This document shows, piece by piece, positions 36,491 to 45,014 of a stretch of DNA of 64,000 nucleotides. Position 1 is the first letter of the stretch. Each line of letters opens with the position of its first letter. The translations under genes were made by a program, and so were the position numbers. Under the pieces are notes generated by a model. It ran no database searches and was not told the DNA's origin. It saw nothing but the letters and a program-made list of their open reading frames with translations. This DNA is from Microbispora corallina (GTDB lineage: Bacteria; Actinomycetota; Actinomycetes; Streptosporangiales; Streptosporangiaceae), in contig NZ_BOOC01000005.1 of assembly GCF_016863035.1 (NCBI RefSeq), positions 372,001 through 436,000 on the forward strand, in the 5' to 3' direction.

Positions 36491-36497
36491 GGATCGG

Positions 36498-37220
36498 GTG
36501 CGCACTGATTCACCGATCTCCGCCACGCTCGTCGCCTGGGGCAACGCCTGGCTGGCCGGGCACGTCGGACTCGACGACGCCCTCGACCGCGTGGAGCGCG
36601 ACGCGGGCCCCCAAGTGGTGACGGACGGCGTGGCCGAGATCACACTGCGGGTCTTCCTGATGGACCTGCGGCGCGAGGGCCTGTCCGCCTTCCGGCTGTC
36701 CCTGCCGGTGCCCGGCGACCCGCTCGGGCTGACCGGTCCCCCCGCGTTCAACGGCGCCGCCATCGACGCCGGGCAGGCCGCCGTCGCCGTCCTGCCCGGG
36801 CGGTGCGCCGGGCTGCTGCCGGCCGTCGACCGGCGGGGCTCGTCGTACAGCGGCATCCTGTGGACGGCGGCGGAGGCGTCCCCCACGCCGCCCGACGTCC
36901 CGTCGCTGGCCGAGGCCGAGCGGGACCTCGCCGCCGCCATGCGCGCGGCGACCGACGCGCTGACGAACGTGGACGGTCCGGCCCAGGGCTTCCCCTCCAT
37001 CGGCGACGGGGAGGACACGCTCGCCCCCGGCTACCCGGGGCGGGCCCATCGCGTGGGCGCCCTCGCCTCCCGTCTCGCCCTCGCCCTGCGCCTCGCCGAC
37101 GAGCGGGGCCTCACCTCCGGCCAGGTCTCCGTCCGGGGCCAGGCGCTGCGCGACCTCGACCGCGCCGTACGGCGGGCCCGTGTCGCGGCCCACCACGCGA
37201 TCGTCGAATCCCAGGTCTGA
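36498..37220 (+). CDS. conserved actinobacterial protein of unknown function
   Basis: The 240-residue protein starts VRTDSPISATLVAWGNAWLAG and runs through an alpha/beta region (VAEITLRVFLMDLRREG, RLSLPVPGDPLGLTGPP) to a helical C-terminus rich in Arg/Ala. It has no signal, membrane segment or motif that I can name. An ATG at 36468 is in frame, but the -10 at 36485 argues for GTG 36498. It is divergent from the ModF-like ATPase. Confidence 0.72.
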   Translation: MRTDSPISATLVAWGNAWLAGHVGLDDALDRVERDAGPQVVTDGVAEITLRVFLMDLRREGLSAFRLSLPVPGDPLGLTGPPAFNGAAIDAGQAAVAVLPGRCAGLLPAVDRRGSSYSGILWTAAEASPTPPDVPSLAEAERDLAAAMRAATDALTNVDGPAQGFPSIGDGEDTLAPGYPGRAHRVGALASRLALALRLADERGLTSGQVSVRGQALRDLDRAVRRARVAAHHAIVESQV

Positions 37221-37238
37221 CGCGCACCCGGACCGGGC

Positions 37239-38147
37239 TCACCGCTTGGCGACCGCCTCGCGGACGGCGGGCACGACCTCCTGGGCCCAGCGGGCCAGGA
37301 GGGTGGGGTCGGGGGCGCCGTGGCCGGCGGAGAAGAGCGTGAAGCCCGACGCGCCGTGTTCCAGCACGGCTCCGGTCAGTTCCTCGACCCACTGGGCGGC
37401 GGAACCGCCGATCCAGCGGCCGTCGGAGTCGCGGGTGGCGGGCAGCGGCCGGTCGGTGATGCGCCCGGGGAAGTTGAAGACCGTGCGGATCTCCCGCGGA
37501 TCGCGGCCGGCGGAAGCCGCCGCCTCGTCGACGACCGGCCGCGACGTGCGGTATCGATCGCTGAGCCAGTCGGCCGCGTGGCCGGGGATCCAGCCGTCGG
37601 CCACCCGGCCGGTGGCAGCCAGGGATCTGCGGCCGACCGATCCGGTCCACACGGGCGGCGCGGGCACCGGGGCCGGCTCGATCTGGTTCACCTTGTAGTG
37701 CCTGCCCTCGTAGGTGACCGGTGGGCCGCCGCCCGACAGCAGCTTGACCAGGACGATCGCCTCCTCGAATGCGTCCACGGCGTCGCCTGACGTCAGCCGC
37801 GGCACCCCCAGGTCGGCGATGCGATCCCACAGCCCGCCCGCGCCCATGCCGAGCACGATCCGGCCGCCCGACAGCGCCGACAACGACGTCACCAGCCTGG
37901 CCAGCAGGGGAGCGGGCCGGGTCGGCAGATTGGTGACGTTGGCGAGACCGGTGATGTTCCGCGTACGGCCGAGGATGAAGCCGAGCGCGGCGTAGGCGTC
38001 CACACGTCCGCCAAGGTAGGGATGGTCCGACAAGGTGAAGATGTCGAGCCCGTCCCGGTCGGCCTGCTGAGCCATGCGCAACAACTCTGGTATGTCGTCG
38101 ATGCCGGAGTGCGCACCGAACCCGAAGACGACGTCATGTGCCGGCAC
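37239..38147 (-). CDS. luciferase-like (LLM) flavin- or F420-dependent oxidoreductase
   Basis: The 302-residue TIM-barrel protein has SDHPYLGG near the N-terminus, the GRIVLGMGAGG block and the C-terminal GRVADGWIPG loop, the set typical of F420-dependent LLM enzymes. GTG 38147 follows GGAAAGG. A TAAGCT -10 (38170-38175) and a 41-base palindrome directly upstream tie it to the MarR-family gene just upstream. Substrate unknown. Confidence 0.85.
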   Translation of the reverse strand: MPAHDVVFGFGAHSGIDDIPELLRMAQQADRDGLDIFTLSDHPYLGGRVDAYAALGFILGRTRNITGLANVTNLPTRPAPLLARLVTSLSALSGGRIVLGMGAGGLWDRIADLGVPRLTSGDAVDAFEEAIVLVKLLSGGGPPVTYEGRHYKVNQIEPAPVPAPPVWTGSVGRRSLAATGRVADGWIPGHAADWLSDRYRTSRPVVDEAAASAGRDPREIRTVFNFPGRITDRPLPATRDSDGRWIGGSAAQWVEELTGAVLEHGASGFTLFSAGHGAPDPTLLARWAQEVVPAVREAVAKR

Positions 38148-38169
38148 TGTTCTGCCTTTCCACCCAAGG

Positions 38170-38214
38170 AGCTTAGTTCGTACCACGAACCATATTGGTT
38201 CGTGGTACGAACTA
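38170..38214. promoter_or_regulatory. MarR-type operator, 41-base palindrome, before the LLM gene
   Basis: 19-base arms mirror perfectly around a TAT centre (38174-38214). Each arm contains TTCGT-ACC-ACGAA or its complement, so two operator copies face each other. The leftward -10 TAAGCT (38170-38175) overlaps the palindrome by two bases, so bound repressor would cover the promoter. Confidence 0.8.
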
Positions 38215-38231
38215 CAACGCCCTGCCAGGCT

Positions 38232-38687
38232 TCAGCGCATGGCGTCCGGCTCCTGGAAGACGGTGGGGACCTTGTTGTCCGTCACGACACGGCCGAGCAG
38301 GGCGGCGAGCGTGTCGCGCTCCGACGGCGTCAGCCCCGAGGTCAGCTCCTCGACGCGGCGGCAGGTCTCGCTGTAGAACTCACCGGCCAGCTTGACGCCC
38401 TGCCTGGTGAGGGACACCCGCACCGCCCGGAGGTCCTCGGGGTCGGGTGTGCGTCGCACCAGCCCGTTGCGCTCGCTGCGGTCCACCAGACCGGTCAGGC
38501 TCGCCTTGGCCAGGCCGAGCATCGCGCCCAGTTCGCTCATGCCATAGGGCTGCGCCATCAGGACGCACAACAACTGGCCCTGCTGCTGGGTGAGGCCGTG
38601 CCCGCGGGCGGAATTCGCGTACACGGCGTTCACCAGGAACGTGGACCGCACCAGTGCGGCCACCGTCCCGATCTGGCTCTCACTCAC
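38232..38687 (-). CDS. MarR-family transcriptional regulator
   Basis: The 151-residue winged-helix protein has MSELGAMLGLAKASLTGLVD as recognition region (about residues 50-69) and the wing around RTPDPEDLRAVRVSLT. It lies directly upstream of the LLM gene with the 41-base operator between. A further TTCGT-GAG-ACGAA copy is at its own promoter, so it likely represses both and is released by a small effector. GTG 38687 has a TACCCT -10 six bases upstream. Confidence 0.88.
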   Translation of the reverse strand: MSESQIGTVAALVRSTFLVNAVYANSARGHGLTQQQGQLLCVLMAQPYGMSELGAMLGLAKASLTGLVDRSERNGLVRRTPDPEDLRAVRVSLTRQGVKLAGEFYSETCRRVEELTSGLTPSERDTLAALLGRVVTDNKVPTVFQEPDAMR

Positions 38688-38693
38688 AGATCC

Positions 38694-38718
38694 AGGGTAA
38701 CCAATTCGTGAGACGAAC
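38694..38718 (-). promoter_or_regulatory. marR promoter with single MarR-type operator
   Basis: The -10 TACCCT (38694-38699) precedes GTG 38687 by six bases. TTCGT-GAG-ACGAA (38705-38717) lies in the spacer and repeats the half-sites of the palindrome at 38174-38214. Confidence 0.7.
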
Positions 38719-38728
38719 TATCATTTCG

Positions 38729-39352
38729 TCAGGCCAGGTCGTGGCGTACGGCGTAGAGGGCGGCCTGGGTGCGGTCCTGGACGCCGAGCTTCATCAGGAC
38801 GTTGGAGACGTGGGTCTTCACGGTCTTCTCGGCGACGACGAGCTCGCGGGCGATCTCCCGGTTGGAGCGGCCGGCCGCGATCAGCCGGAGAACCTCGCGC
38901 TCCCGGTCGGTCAGGCCCGCGACCGGCGCGTCCGCGGATGGCGGCGCGGGAGCGGCCAGGACGGCCTCGGCCGCCTCGGGCGCGAGCAGCACCTGGCCGC
39001 CGTGGACCGCCCGGATGGCCCGCACCAGCGCCTCCGGGTCCACGTCCTTGTAGAGGAAACCCGCCGCGCCCGCGCGCATCGCCGGGACCACGTCGCCCGC
39101 GTCGGCGGCCGAGGTCAGCACGATCACCCGGACGTCCCGGCCGCCGATCTCGGCGAGCGCGGCGAGGCCGTCGAGCACGGGCATCTTCAGGTCGAGCAGC
39201 AGGACGTCGGGGGCGAGGGACCGGGTCAGCTCGACCGCCTCCGCGCCGTCGCCGGCCTCCCCCACGACGGCGATGTCGTCCTGGATCTCCAGGAACGTCC
39301 GCAGGCCCCGCCGCACCACGGGATGGTCGTCGGCGAGCAGCACCCGGATCAC
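38729..39352 (-). CDS. NarL/FixJ-type response regulator
   Basis: The 207-residue protein has a receiver with the acidic pair DD near residues 8-9 and phosphoacceptor D54 (LLLDLKMP), followed by a LuxR-type helix-turn-helix ([22 protein letters not shown]). The GTG start overlaps the histidine kinase stop (GTGA), making a two-component operon. The target genes are not evident. Confidence 0.92.
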   Translation of the reverse strand: MIRVLLADDHPVVRRGLRTFLEIQDDIAVVGEAGDGAEAVELTRSLAPDVLLLDLKMPVLDGLAALAEIGGRDVRVIVLTSAADAGDVVPAMRAGAAGFLYKDVDPEALVRAIRAVHGGQVLLAPEAAEAVLAAPAPPSADAPVAGLTDREREVLRLIAAGRSNREIARELVVAEKTVKTHVSNVLMKLGVQDRTQAALYAVRHDLA

Positions 39353-40494
39353 GCGGGCACCTCGAGGCGGACGGTCGTGCCCTTCCCCAGGGCGGAGACG
39401 ACGGTCAGGGAGCCGCCGACCCCCTGGGCCCGGTCGCGCATGGACGGCAGGCCGAGGCCGTGGACGCCCGCCTCGTCGAAGCCGGCGCCGTCGTCGGCCA
39501 CCTCCAGCGTGAGCGCCGGTCCCCGGTGCGTGAGCCGTACGGCGACGCGGGACGCCGAGGCGTGACGCAGGGCGTTGTGCAGCGCCTCCTGGGCGACCCG
39601 GAGCACGGCGACCTCGATCTCGGGCGGGAGATCCCCGGGCGGCTCGCCCTCGAAGGCGAAGACGACCTCGGCCGGGTGCAGCCGGTCCAGCAGCTGTGCA
39701 TGCTTGCGCACGCACTCCACCAGGCCGTGCCGGTCGAGCTCGGGCGGCCGCAGTTCGACGATCACGGCGCGCAGCTCGGCGAGCGCCTCGCCGGCCAGCC
39801 GTTCGACCCGCTCGATCTCCCGTATGGCGCGGTCCGGATCCCGGCGGGCGAGCGCCGCGGCGGCCTGGGCGGTCAGCCGCAGCGAGAACAGCTTCTGGCT
39901 GACGGCGTCGTGGAGCTCGCGGGCCATCCGCGTCCGTTCCTCGATCACCGTGAGCTCGCGGCCCCGCTCGTACAGCCGGGCGTTGGTGAGCGCGATGGCC
40001 GCGTGCGCCGCGAACAGCGTCAGCAGCTCCTGGTCGGCCTGGGTGAATCCGCCGGGCGTCCTCTTGTTGGACAGGAAGATGATGCCGAGGACCTGGTCGC
40101 CGTCCATGATCGGCACGCCGAGGAAGTCCTTGAGCACAGGATGGGCCCGGGGCCACCACTCGAACCTGGGGTCCTTGCGGATGTCGGGGAGCCGCACGGG
40201 CGCCGCGTCCCGCAGCATTGCGCCGAGCATCCCGTGCTGGCGCGGGGTCGGCCCGATGGCCGCCCACTGCTCACTGGAGATGCCCTCGGCGACGAACTCG
40301 GCGAACGAGCCGTCGTCGTCGGGCACCCCGAGAGCCGCGTAGCGGGCGTCGAGCAGCCGCCCGGCCGACCGGACGATCACCTGCAGCACCTCGCGGACCG
40401 ACAGATGCCGGGTGACCGCCAGCACGGCGGAGCTGACCGCGTGCAGCACCTCGTCGCGGTCGCGCGCGCCGGCGACCTCGCTCACCTGGGACAC
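39349..40494 (-). CDS. GAF-domain sensor histidine kinase (HisKA_3)
   Basis: The 381-residue kinase is soluble, with a GAF domain (about residues 25-175), a HisKA_3 segment with phospho-His195 in RELHDAVSQ and a HATPase domain ending [11 protein letters not shown]. The FLGVPI-GDQVLG block recalls the GAF domains of DevS/DosT-type redox or gas sensors, but a haem His cannot be assigned by eye. It feeds the overlapping response regulator. GTG 40494 has TAGTCT seven bases upstream. Confidence 0.9.
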   Translation of the reverse strand: MSQVSEVAGARDRDEVLHAVSSAVLAVTRHLSVREVLQVIVRSAGRLLDARYAALGVPDDDGSFAEFVAEGISSEQWAAIGPTPRQHGMLGAMLRDAAPVRLPDIRKDPRFEWWPRAHPVLKDFLGVPIMDGDQVLGIIFLSNKRTPGGFTQADQELLTLFAAHAAIALTNARLYERGRELTVIEERTRMARELHDAVSQKLFSLRLTAQAAAALARRDPDRAIREIERVERLAGEALAELRAVIVELRPPELDRHGLVECVRKHAQLLDRLHPAEVVFAFEGEPPGDLPPEIEVAVLRVAQEALHNALRHASASRVAVRLTHRGPALTLEVADDGAGFDEAGVHGLGLPSMRDRAQGVGGSLTVVSALGKGTTVRLEVPA

Positions 40495-40501
40495 GCCCCA
40501 C

Positions 40502-40507
40502 AGACTA
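40502..40507 (-). promoter_or_regulatory. -10 element of the two-component operon
   Basis: TAGTCT reads leftward, seven bases before GTG 40494. Confidence 0.5.
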
Positions 40508-40629
40508 GGTCGTCGCCGCGCCCCTCGCGGTCCGGCGGGAGACCGGAAGGGTCTCGGCCGGTGGACCTAGGGCCAACTGCCGAGCCCACGCCCGGTCGGC
40601 GGCCCGATGTGCGCGCCGGGGCGCGTTCC

Positions 40630-40635
40630 TAGCGT
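40630..40635 (+). promoter_or_regulatory. -10 element of the SDR/QueA-like operon
   Basis: TAGCGT ends seven bases before ATG 40643 without a ribosome site between. Confidence 0.55.
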
Positions 40636-40642
40636 GAGCCGC

Positions 40643-41305
40643 ATGAAACAGGCACTCATCACCGGAGCGTCGCGGGGGCTGGGGCTGGCCCTCGCCAGGG
40701 CGCTCGCCGCCGACGGCTGGTCGCTGCTGCTCACGGCGAGGGGCGAGGAGGACCTCTTCTCCGCGGCCTTCGACCTGGACGCCCGGGCGATCGCCGGGGA
40801 CGTCGCCGACCCGGCCCACGTCGCCCGGCTCGCCGAGGCCGCGCCGGAGCTGGACCTCCTCGTCAACAACGCGAGCGGGCTCGGCCCGACGCCGATGCCG
40901 CGCCTGGCCGACTACCCGCTCGACGCGCTGCGGGCCCTGGTCGAGACCAACGTCGTCGCCCCGCTCGGACTCGTCCAGGCCACCCTGCCCGCCCTGCGCA
41001 AGCGCCGCGGCGCGATCCTGAACGTCTCGTCGGACGCCGCCGTGGAGGCGTACGAGGGGTGGGGCGGGTACGGCGCGACGAAGGCCGCGCTCGACCAGAT
41101 CTCGAACGTGCTGGCCGCCGAGGAGCCCGACGTCGCCGTCTGGTGGGTCGACCCGGGCGAGATGAACACCAGCATGCTGGCCGCCGCGGTCGGCGAGCAG
41201 GAGGCCGGCGCCGCCCCGCCGCCGGAGAGCGTCGCGGCCGCGCTGCTCCGGCTGGTCGCCTCGCGCCCGGAGAGCGGCCGGTTCACCCGGGGAGAGCTGG
41301 GATGA
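40643..41305 (+). CDS. short-chain dehydrogenase/reductase
   Basis: The 220-residue Rossmann enzyme has TGASRGLG (7-14), NNAS (75-78), the catalytic Ser in NVSSDAA and Y143-x3-K147 (YGATK), so the active site is complete. Its ATGA overlaps the QueA-like gene start. The substrate is unknown. Coupling to the QueA-like gene suggests a shared step rather than general metabolism. Confidence 0.87.
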   Translation: MKQALITGASRGLGLALARALAADGWSLLLTARGEEDLFSAAFDLDARAIAGDVADPAHVARLAEAAPELDLLVNNASGLGPTPMPRLADYPLDALRALVETNVVAPLGLVQATLPALRKRRGAILNVSSDAAVEAYEGWGGYGATKAALDQISNVLAAEEPDVAVWWVDPGEMNTSMLAAAVGEQEAGAAPPPESVAAALLRLVASRPESGRFTRGELG

Positions 41306-42459
41306 CCGCCGGCCTCTCCACGACCCCCGGACCACGCGGAACACCATCCACCACCGCTCCGGGCTCGCTCGACTTCGCGCTGCCGGAGGCACTGGAGGCG
41401 CGGCAGCCGCCGGAGGCGCGGGGACTGCGGCGCGACGGGGTGCGGCTCATGGTCTCCCGCCGGGGCACCGGCGAGATCACCCACCACACCTTCCATGACC
41501 TGCCCGCGCTGCTGTCCCCCGGCGACCTGCTCGTGGTCAACAACTCGGCCACGCTGCCGGCCGCCGTACGGCTCGACCGGCTGGCCGTGCACTTCTCGGG
41601 CCGGCTCCCGTCGGGCGAGTGGCTGGTCGAGCTGCGGCGCCGGACGGCGACGGCGACCGAGCCCTACTCCGGCGCCGCGCCCGGCGAGTGGCTGCCGCTG
41701 CCCGGCGGGGCCACGCTCCGGCTGGCCGGCCAGGTCACGCCCCGGATGTGGCGGGCCGTGCTCGACCGCGACGTGCCGGAGTACCTGGCCGAGCACGGCG
41801 TCCCCATCCGGTACGGCTACGTCCCCCGCGACTGGCCGATCTCGGCCTACCAGACGGTCTTCGGAGTGGAACCGGGCAGCGCGGAGATGCCGAGCGCCGG
41901 CCGGCCCTTCACAGCGCGGCTGGTCGCGGAGCTGGTGAGCCGGGGGATCGCGATCGCGCCGGTCACCCTGCACACCGGGGTCGCCTCGCCGGAGAAGGAC
42001 GAGCCGCCGTACCCGGAGTGGTTCTCGGTGCCGGCGTCGACGGCCCGGCTGGTGAACCTCACCCGCGCGGGCGGCGGCAGGGTCGTCGCGGTCGGGACGA
42101 CCGTGGTGCGGGCCCTGGAGACGGCCGCCCTCGACGCTCCCCGGCCCACGGACGGCGTCGAACCCGCCGGCGCCGACGGGACGGCCGGCACGGGCGGTGT
42201 CGATGGCGCGAGCGGCACGGACGGCGCCGACGGCGCGGTGGTCAGGGCGGCCTCGGGGTGGACCTCGCACATCGTCACGCCCGAGGTGGGAGTCCGGGCG
42301 GTCGACGGGCTCATCACGGGGCTCCATGAGCCGCGCTCGACCCATCTGATGATGTTGTCGGCCGTGGGCGGTCCGGGGCTCGTCGCCCTCTCGTACCAGG
42401 TCGCGCTCGACGAGGGCTATCTGTGGCACGAGTTCGGGGATGCGCACCTCATCGTCTGA
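41302..42459 (+). CDS. QueA-like S-adenosylmethionine:tRNA ribosyltransferase-isomerase family protein
   Basis: The 385-residue protein aligns with QueA, which moves the ribosyl group of SAM to preQ1 in tRNA, but several blocks differ: VVNNSATLPA, VTLHTGVAS and VGTTVVRALET are close to the queuosine enzyme, whereas the SAEMPSAGRPFT block differs from its AAPTAGLHF. An insert of about 38 residues, all Gly/Ala/Asp/Thr (279-316), breaks the fold. No other queuosine gene lies in the window. It may be a true QueA or a divergent SAM-using relative working with the upstream SDR. Confidence 0.78.
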   Translation: MTAGLSTTPGPRGTPSTTAPGSLDFALPEALEARQPPEARGLRRDGVRLMVSRRGTGEITHHTFHDLPALLSPGDLLVVNNSATLPAAVRLDRLAVHFSGRLPSGEWLVELRRRTATATEPYSGAAPGEWLPLPGGATLRLAGQVTPRMWRAVLDRDVPEYLAEHGVPIRYGYVPRDWPISAYQTVFGVEPGSAEMPSAGRPFTARLVAELVSRGIAIAPVTLHTGVASPEKDEPPYPEWFSVPASTARLVNLTRAGGGRVVAVGTTVVRALETAALDAPRPTDGVEPAGADGTAGTGGVDGASGTDGADGAVVRAASGWTSHIVTPEVGVRAVDGLITGLHEPRSTHLMMLSAVGGPGLVALSYQVALDEGYLWHEFGDAHLIV

Positions 42460-42507
42460 CCGTCCGGCGTGATCCAACCGTGATGTCGATCGTCAAGGCT
42501 TGCCCGC

Positions 42508-43053
42508 ATGCGAACCCTCATCGTCAAGTTAACGACGCTTCTGGCGGTTCCGCTCACCGCGGCCGCCCTTACCGCCGGCCCGGCCGCCGCGGCCTCCGCC
42601 TCCACCACGTCGTCGACCGCCGCCAAGGCGGCCTCCGCCCCCGTCCGGATCCTGGTGAACTACCCGTACCGCGTGCGCGCCGGACGCGTGGTCTCCTTCA
42701 AGGTCCGGCTGGTCAACAACACCAAGAGCAAGACACACGAGATCTTCCTGGCGACCAAGTTCCCGAAGGGCGTCTCGAAAGTCCGGATCTATGTCCCGAA
42801 GGGCTCCAACTACCACGAGCGCTGCTCGCGAGAGCAGACCCGGGCGCTGTGCGTCTTCCCCGGCCTGAGCAGGGCCCACACGTACACGGTCTGGGCGAAG
42901 GCCTGGGTCAGCGGCTCGGCCCGCGGCAAGCTCTACGGATACATCGGCGGCGTCGTCACCGACACCTCGCTGGACACCGATCCGCGCGAGCTGCTGAGCG
43001 AGTTCGGCGACGACATCAACTGGATCAAGACGAAGAGCACAATCTATAGATGA
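42508..43053 (+). CDS. exported protein with one Ig-like/DUF11-like domain, paralogue 1
   Basis: The 181-residue product has a Sec signal ending near PAAAASA and a beta-rich domain (VRILVNYPYRVRAGRVVSFK, FPKGVSKVRIY) with two cysteines in RCSREQTRALC. It recalls the DUF11/CARDB-like sandwich found in wall proteins. A second, related gene follows. Codon 8 (42529-42531) is TTA, rare here. Start ATG 42508 follows AAGG. No sorting signal is seen, so it is probably released. Confidence 0.7.
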   Translation: MRTLIVKLTTLLAVPLTAAALTAGPAAAASASTTSSTAAKAASAPVRILVNYPYRVRAGRVVSFKVRLVNNTKSKTHEIFLATKFPKGVSKVRIYVPKGSNYHERCSREQTRALCVFPGLSRAHTYTVWAKAWVSGSARGKLYGYIGGVVTDTSLDTDPRELLSEFGDDINWIKTKSTIYR

Positions 43054-43179
43054 TATGTAGACCTGCATGAGATCTTCATAAAAAAGATCTTTCCCTGTGA
43101 GGTACAGAAGTGGTAAAAAATCCCACGAATTAACGGGGGTTTAACCGTTTCCCCCTCGTCCTCAGGGAGACCTGTTCTC
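43054..43179 (+). other. AT-rich promoter region between two exported paralogues
   Basis: The gap is unusually AT-rich for the window, with runs such as AAAAAAGATC and GGTAAAAAATC, two AGATCT palindromes (about 43071 and 43086) that could pair, and GGTTTAACC near 43138. It most likely carries the promoter of paralogue 2 and a weak terminator for paralogue 1. Confidence 0.45.
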
Positions 43180-43734
43180 ATGCGCCACCTCTCCAAGCTG
43201 GCCGGCCTCGCGCTGGTCGCTCCGCTCGCGGGCGCCACGTTCTTCGCCGCCGCCCCGGCCTCTGCCGCGCCGGCGACGGTGAAGTCCGCGACCACCAAGG
43301 CGGACGACCCGTACTCCGTGTTCAAGGTCAAGCTGCGCTACCCGACCAAGGCGAAGGTCAACCGTAAGATCACGTACAAGCTCGACGTGGTCAACAGCGG
43401 GCCGTACGACGCGAACTACTACTGGCTGGGCGGCACGCTGCCCAAGGGCGTCAAGAAGGTCTGGTACACCGGCTCCAAGGGCACGCAGTGCGACTGGTCC
43501 GGCCGCTCGATCATCTGCTGGAACCCGTACATCCTCGAGGTCGACGACTCCGACTTCGTGGACATCACGGTCCAGTTCAAGAAGGGCTACACCGGCAAGG
43601 CCAGCGCTCGGCTCGGCGCCATCGTGTTCGACGTGCCGACCGGCGCCGAGGACCTCGACCGCCGCGCCCTGAAGGCGCTCGGGTACAAGAGCTGGTTCTA
43701 CAGCAAGGCCGCCACGACCCGTATCACCAAGTAG
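43180..43734 (+). CDS. exported protein with one Ig-like/DUF11-like domain, paralogue 2
   Basis: The 184-residue product has a Sec signal ending ASAAPA and the same domain plan as paralogue 1: KVKLRYPTKAKVNRKITYK, LPKGVKKVWY, and two cysteines (TQCDWSGRSIICW). The sequences are clearly related but diverged. Lys/Tyr-rich strands suggest a surface adhesin or structural role, which is inference. A clear terminator follows. Confidence 0.72.
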   Translation: MRHLSKLAGLALVAPLAGATFFAAAPASAAPATVKSATTKADDPYSVFKVKLRYPTKAKVNRKITYKLDVVNSGPYDANYYWLGGTLPKGVKKVWYTGSKGTQCDWSGRSIICWNPYILEVDDSDFVDITVQFKKGYTGKASARLGAIVFDVPTGAEDLDRRALKALGYKSWFYSKAATTRITK

Positions 43735-43750
43735 CGTCCTCGCGACGCGG

Positions 43751-43778
43751 ACGCCCGCCTGGCGGACCAGGCGGGCGT
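43751..43778 (+). terminator. terminator of the exported paralogue pair
   Basis: ACGCCCGCCTG pairs with CAGGCGGGCGT around a six-base loop, followed by TT. Confidence 0.8.
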
Positions 43779-43845
43779 TTCCCGTTTCCGGGGGTCTGCC
43801 GGCGGCGCGGCGGGCGCCGTTCAGCGTGAACGAGGCGGCCGCGCT

Positions 43846-43854
43846 GAAACTTTC
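43846..43854. promoter_or_regulatory. GAAA-C-TTTC palindrome, possible LacI-type operator
   Basis: GAAACTTTC with C/T and G/C flanks lies just beyond the 3' end of the leftward LacI gene. Palindromes GAAA-N-TTTC are used by LacI-family regulators of xylan and xyloside genes in actinobacteria. It is not at a promoter I can see, so function is uncertain. Confidence 0.3.
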
Positions 43855-43871
43855 GCGCCGGCGGCCGTCCT

Positions 43872-44909
43872 CTAACCGCGGGGAGGGGCGGTGCTCTCCC
43901 GTACGACGAGGGTGGTGGCGAGCTCCACGCGGTGCTGTTCGAGGGGCTCCTGACGGGCCAGGGCGACCACCATCCGGGCCGCGGCCGCCCCCATCTGCAC
44001 GAGCGGCTGCCGCACGGTCGTCATCGGCGGCCCGGCCCAGGCGGTGAACGACAGGTCGTCGAACCCGACGACGCTGAGGTCCTCGGGGATGCGCACCCCG
44101 GCCCGCCGGGCGGCCTCGTACACCCCGAACGCCTGCAGGTCGTTGGCCGTGAAGACCGCCGTCGGGGGGTCGGGCAGGCCCAGCAGGGCGGCTCCGTCGC
44201 GCAGGCCGCCCTCGACGTACAGCGTGCTGACCTTCACCAGGTCGGGGTCCACGGGAACGCCCGCCGCGTCCATGGCGGCCCGGTAGCCGTCGAGCCGCGC
44301 CCGGCAGCAGGGCCACTCGACCGGTCCGCTCAGCATGGCGATGCGGCGGTGCCCCAGCTCCAGGAGATGCCGGGTGGCGGCCATCCCGCCGCTCCAGTTG
44401 GTGGCGCCCACCGAGGGCGTCAGGTGCAGCGGCTCCCCGGTCGGGTCGAGCACGACCAGGGGGATGCCGCGCGTGGCGAGCTGGCTCTGCTGGTGCCCGG
44501 TCAGCTCGGAGAAGACCGCGATCACGCCGGTCGGCCGCCGGGCGAGGACCTGCTCGGTCCACGCCTTGCCGGGGGTGAGCCGCCCCTGCATCTCGGTGAG
44601 CACCACGGCGAGCTCGTGCTCCCGCGCGACCTGCTCCACGCCACGGATGATCTCCAGGGCCCAGAGGCTCTCCAGGGCGTGGAAGACCAGTTCGATGATG
44701 GCGGCGGGCGCCGGGTTGTCCCGCCGGTACCCGTGCTCGCGCAGGACGGCCTCGACCCGCTGCCGGGTGCTCAGGGCCACCCCGGCCTGCCCGTTGATCA
44801 CCCGGGACACCGTCGGCGCCGACACCCCGGCCAGGCGGGCGATCCTGGCGACGGTCAGCCCCGTCCGCTCGGTGGAATCGCCGCCGGCGTCCGAACCGGT
44901 CGAGATCAC
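43872..44909 (-). CDS. LacI-family transcriptional regulator
   Basis: The 345-residue regulator has the LacI helix-turn-helix (VARIARLAGVSAPTVSRVIN, about residues 19-38), the hinge helix and a periplasmic-binding-like sugar domain. No sugar transporter or glycosidase lies within reach, so its regulon is elsewhere. GTG 44909 has TAGACT six bases upstream. Confidence 0.9.
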   Translation of the reverse strand: MISTGSDAGGDSTERTGLTVARIARLAGVSAPTVSRVINGQAGVALSTRQRVEAVLREHGYRRDNPAPAAIIELVFHALESLWALEIIRGVEQVAREHELAVVLTEMQGRLTPGKAWTEQVLARRPTGVIAVFSELTGHQQSQLATRGIPLVVLDPTGEPLHLTPSVGATNWSGGMAATRHLLELGHRRIAMLSGPVEWPCCRARLDGYRAAMDAAGVPVDPDLVKVSTLYVEGGLRDGAALLGLPDPPTAVFTANDLQAFGVYEAARRAGVRIPEDLSVVGFDDLSFTAWAGPPMTTVRQPLVQMGAAAARMVVALARQEPLEQHRVELATTLVVRESTAPPRG

Positions 44910-44915
44910 GGCGTC

Positions 44916-44921
44916 AGTCTA
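44916..44921 (-). promoter_or_regulatory. -10 element of the LacI gene
   Basis: TAGACT reads leftward with six bases to GTG 44909, the leaderless spacing. Confidence 0.5.
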
Positions 44922-45014
44922 GGTGCCGTCCGGGTGGGTCACCAGCGCCGGTCCGGCACCCCGCCCTACGGGCGGTTCCACGGGCGGCCGGACGCGGGGG
45001 CCGGGCCGGCACGG

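Noticed and set aside
43846-43854. Firm assignment of the GAAACTTTC palindrome to the LacI regulator
   Set aside because: It lies past the gene's 3' end, not at a visible promoter, and a 9-base palindrome can occur by chance.
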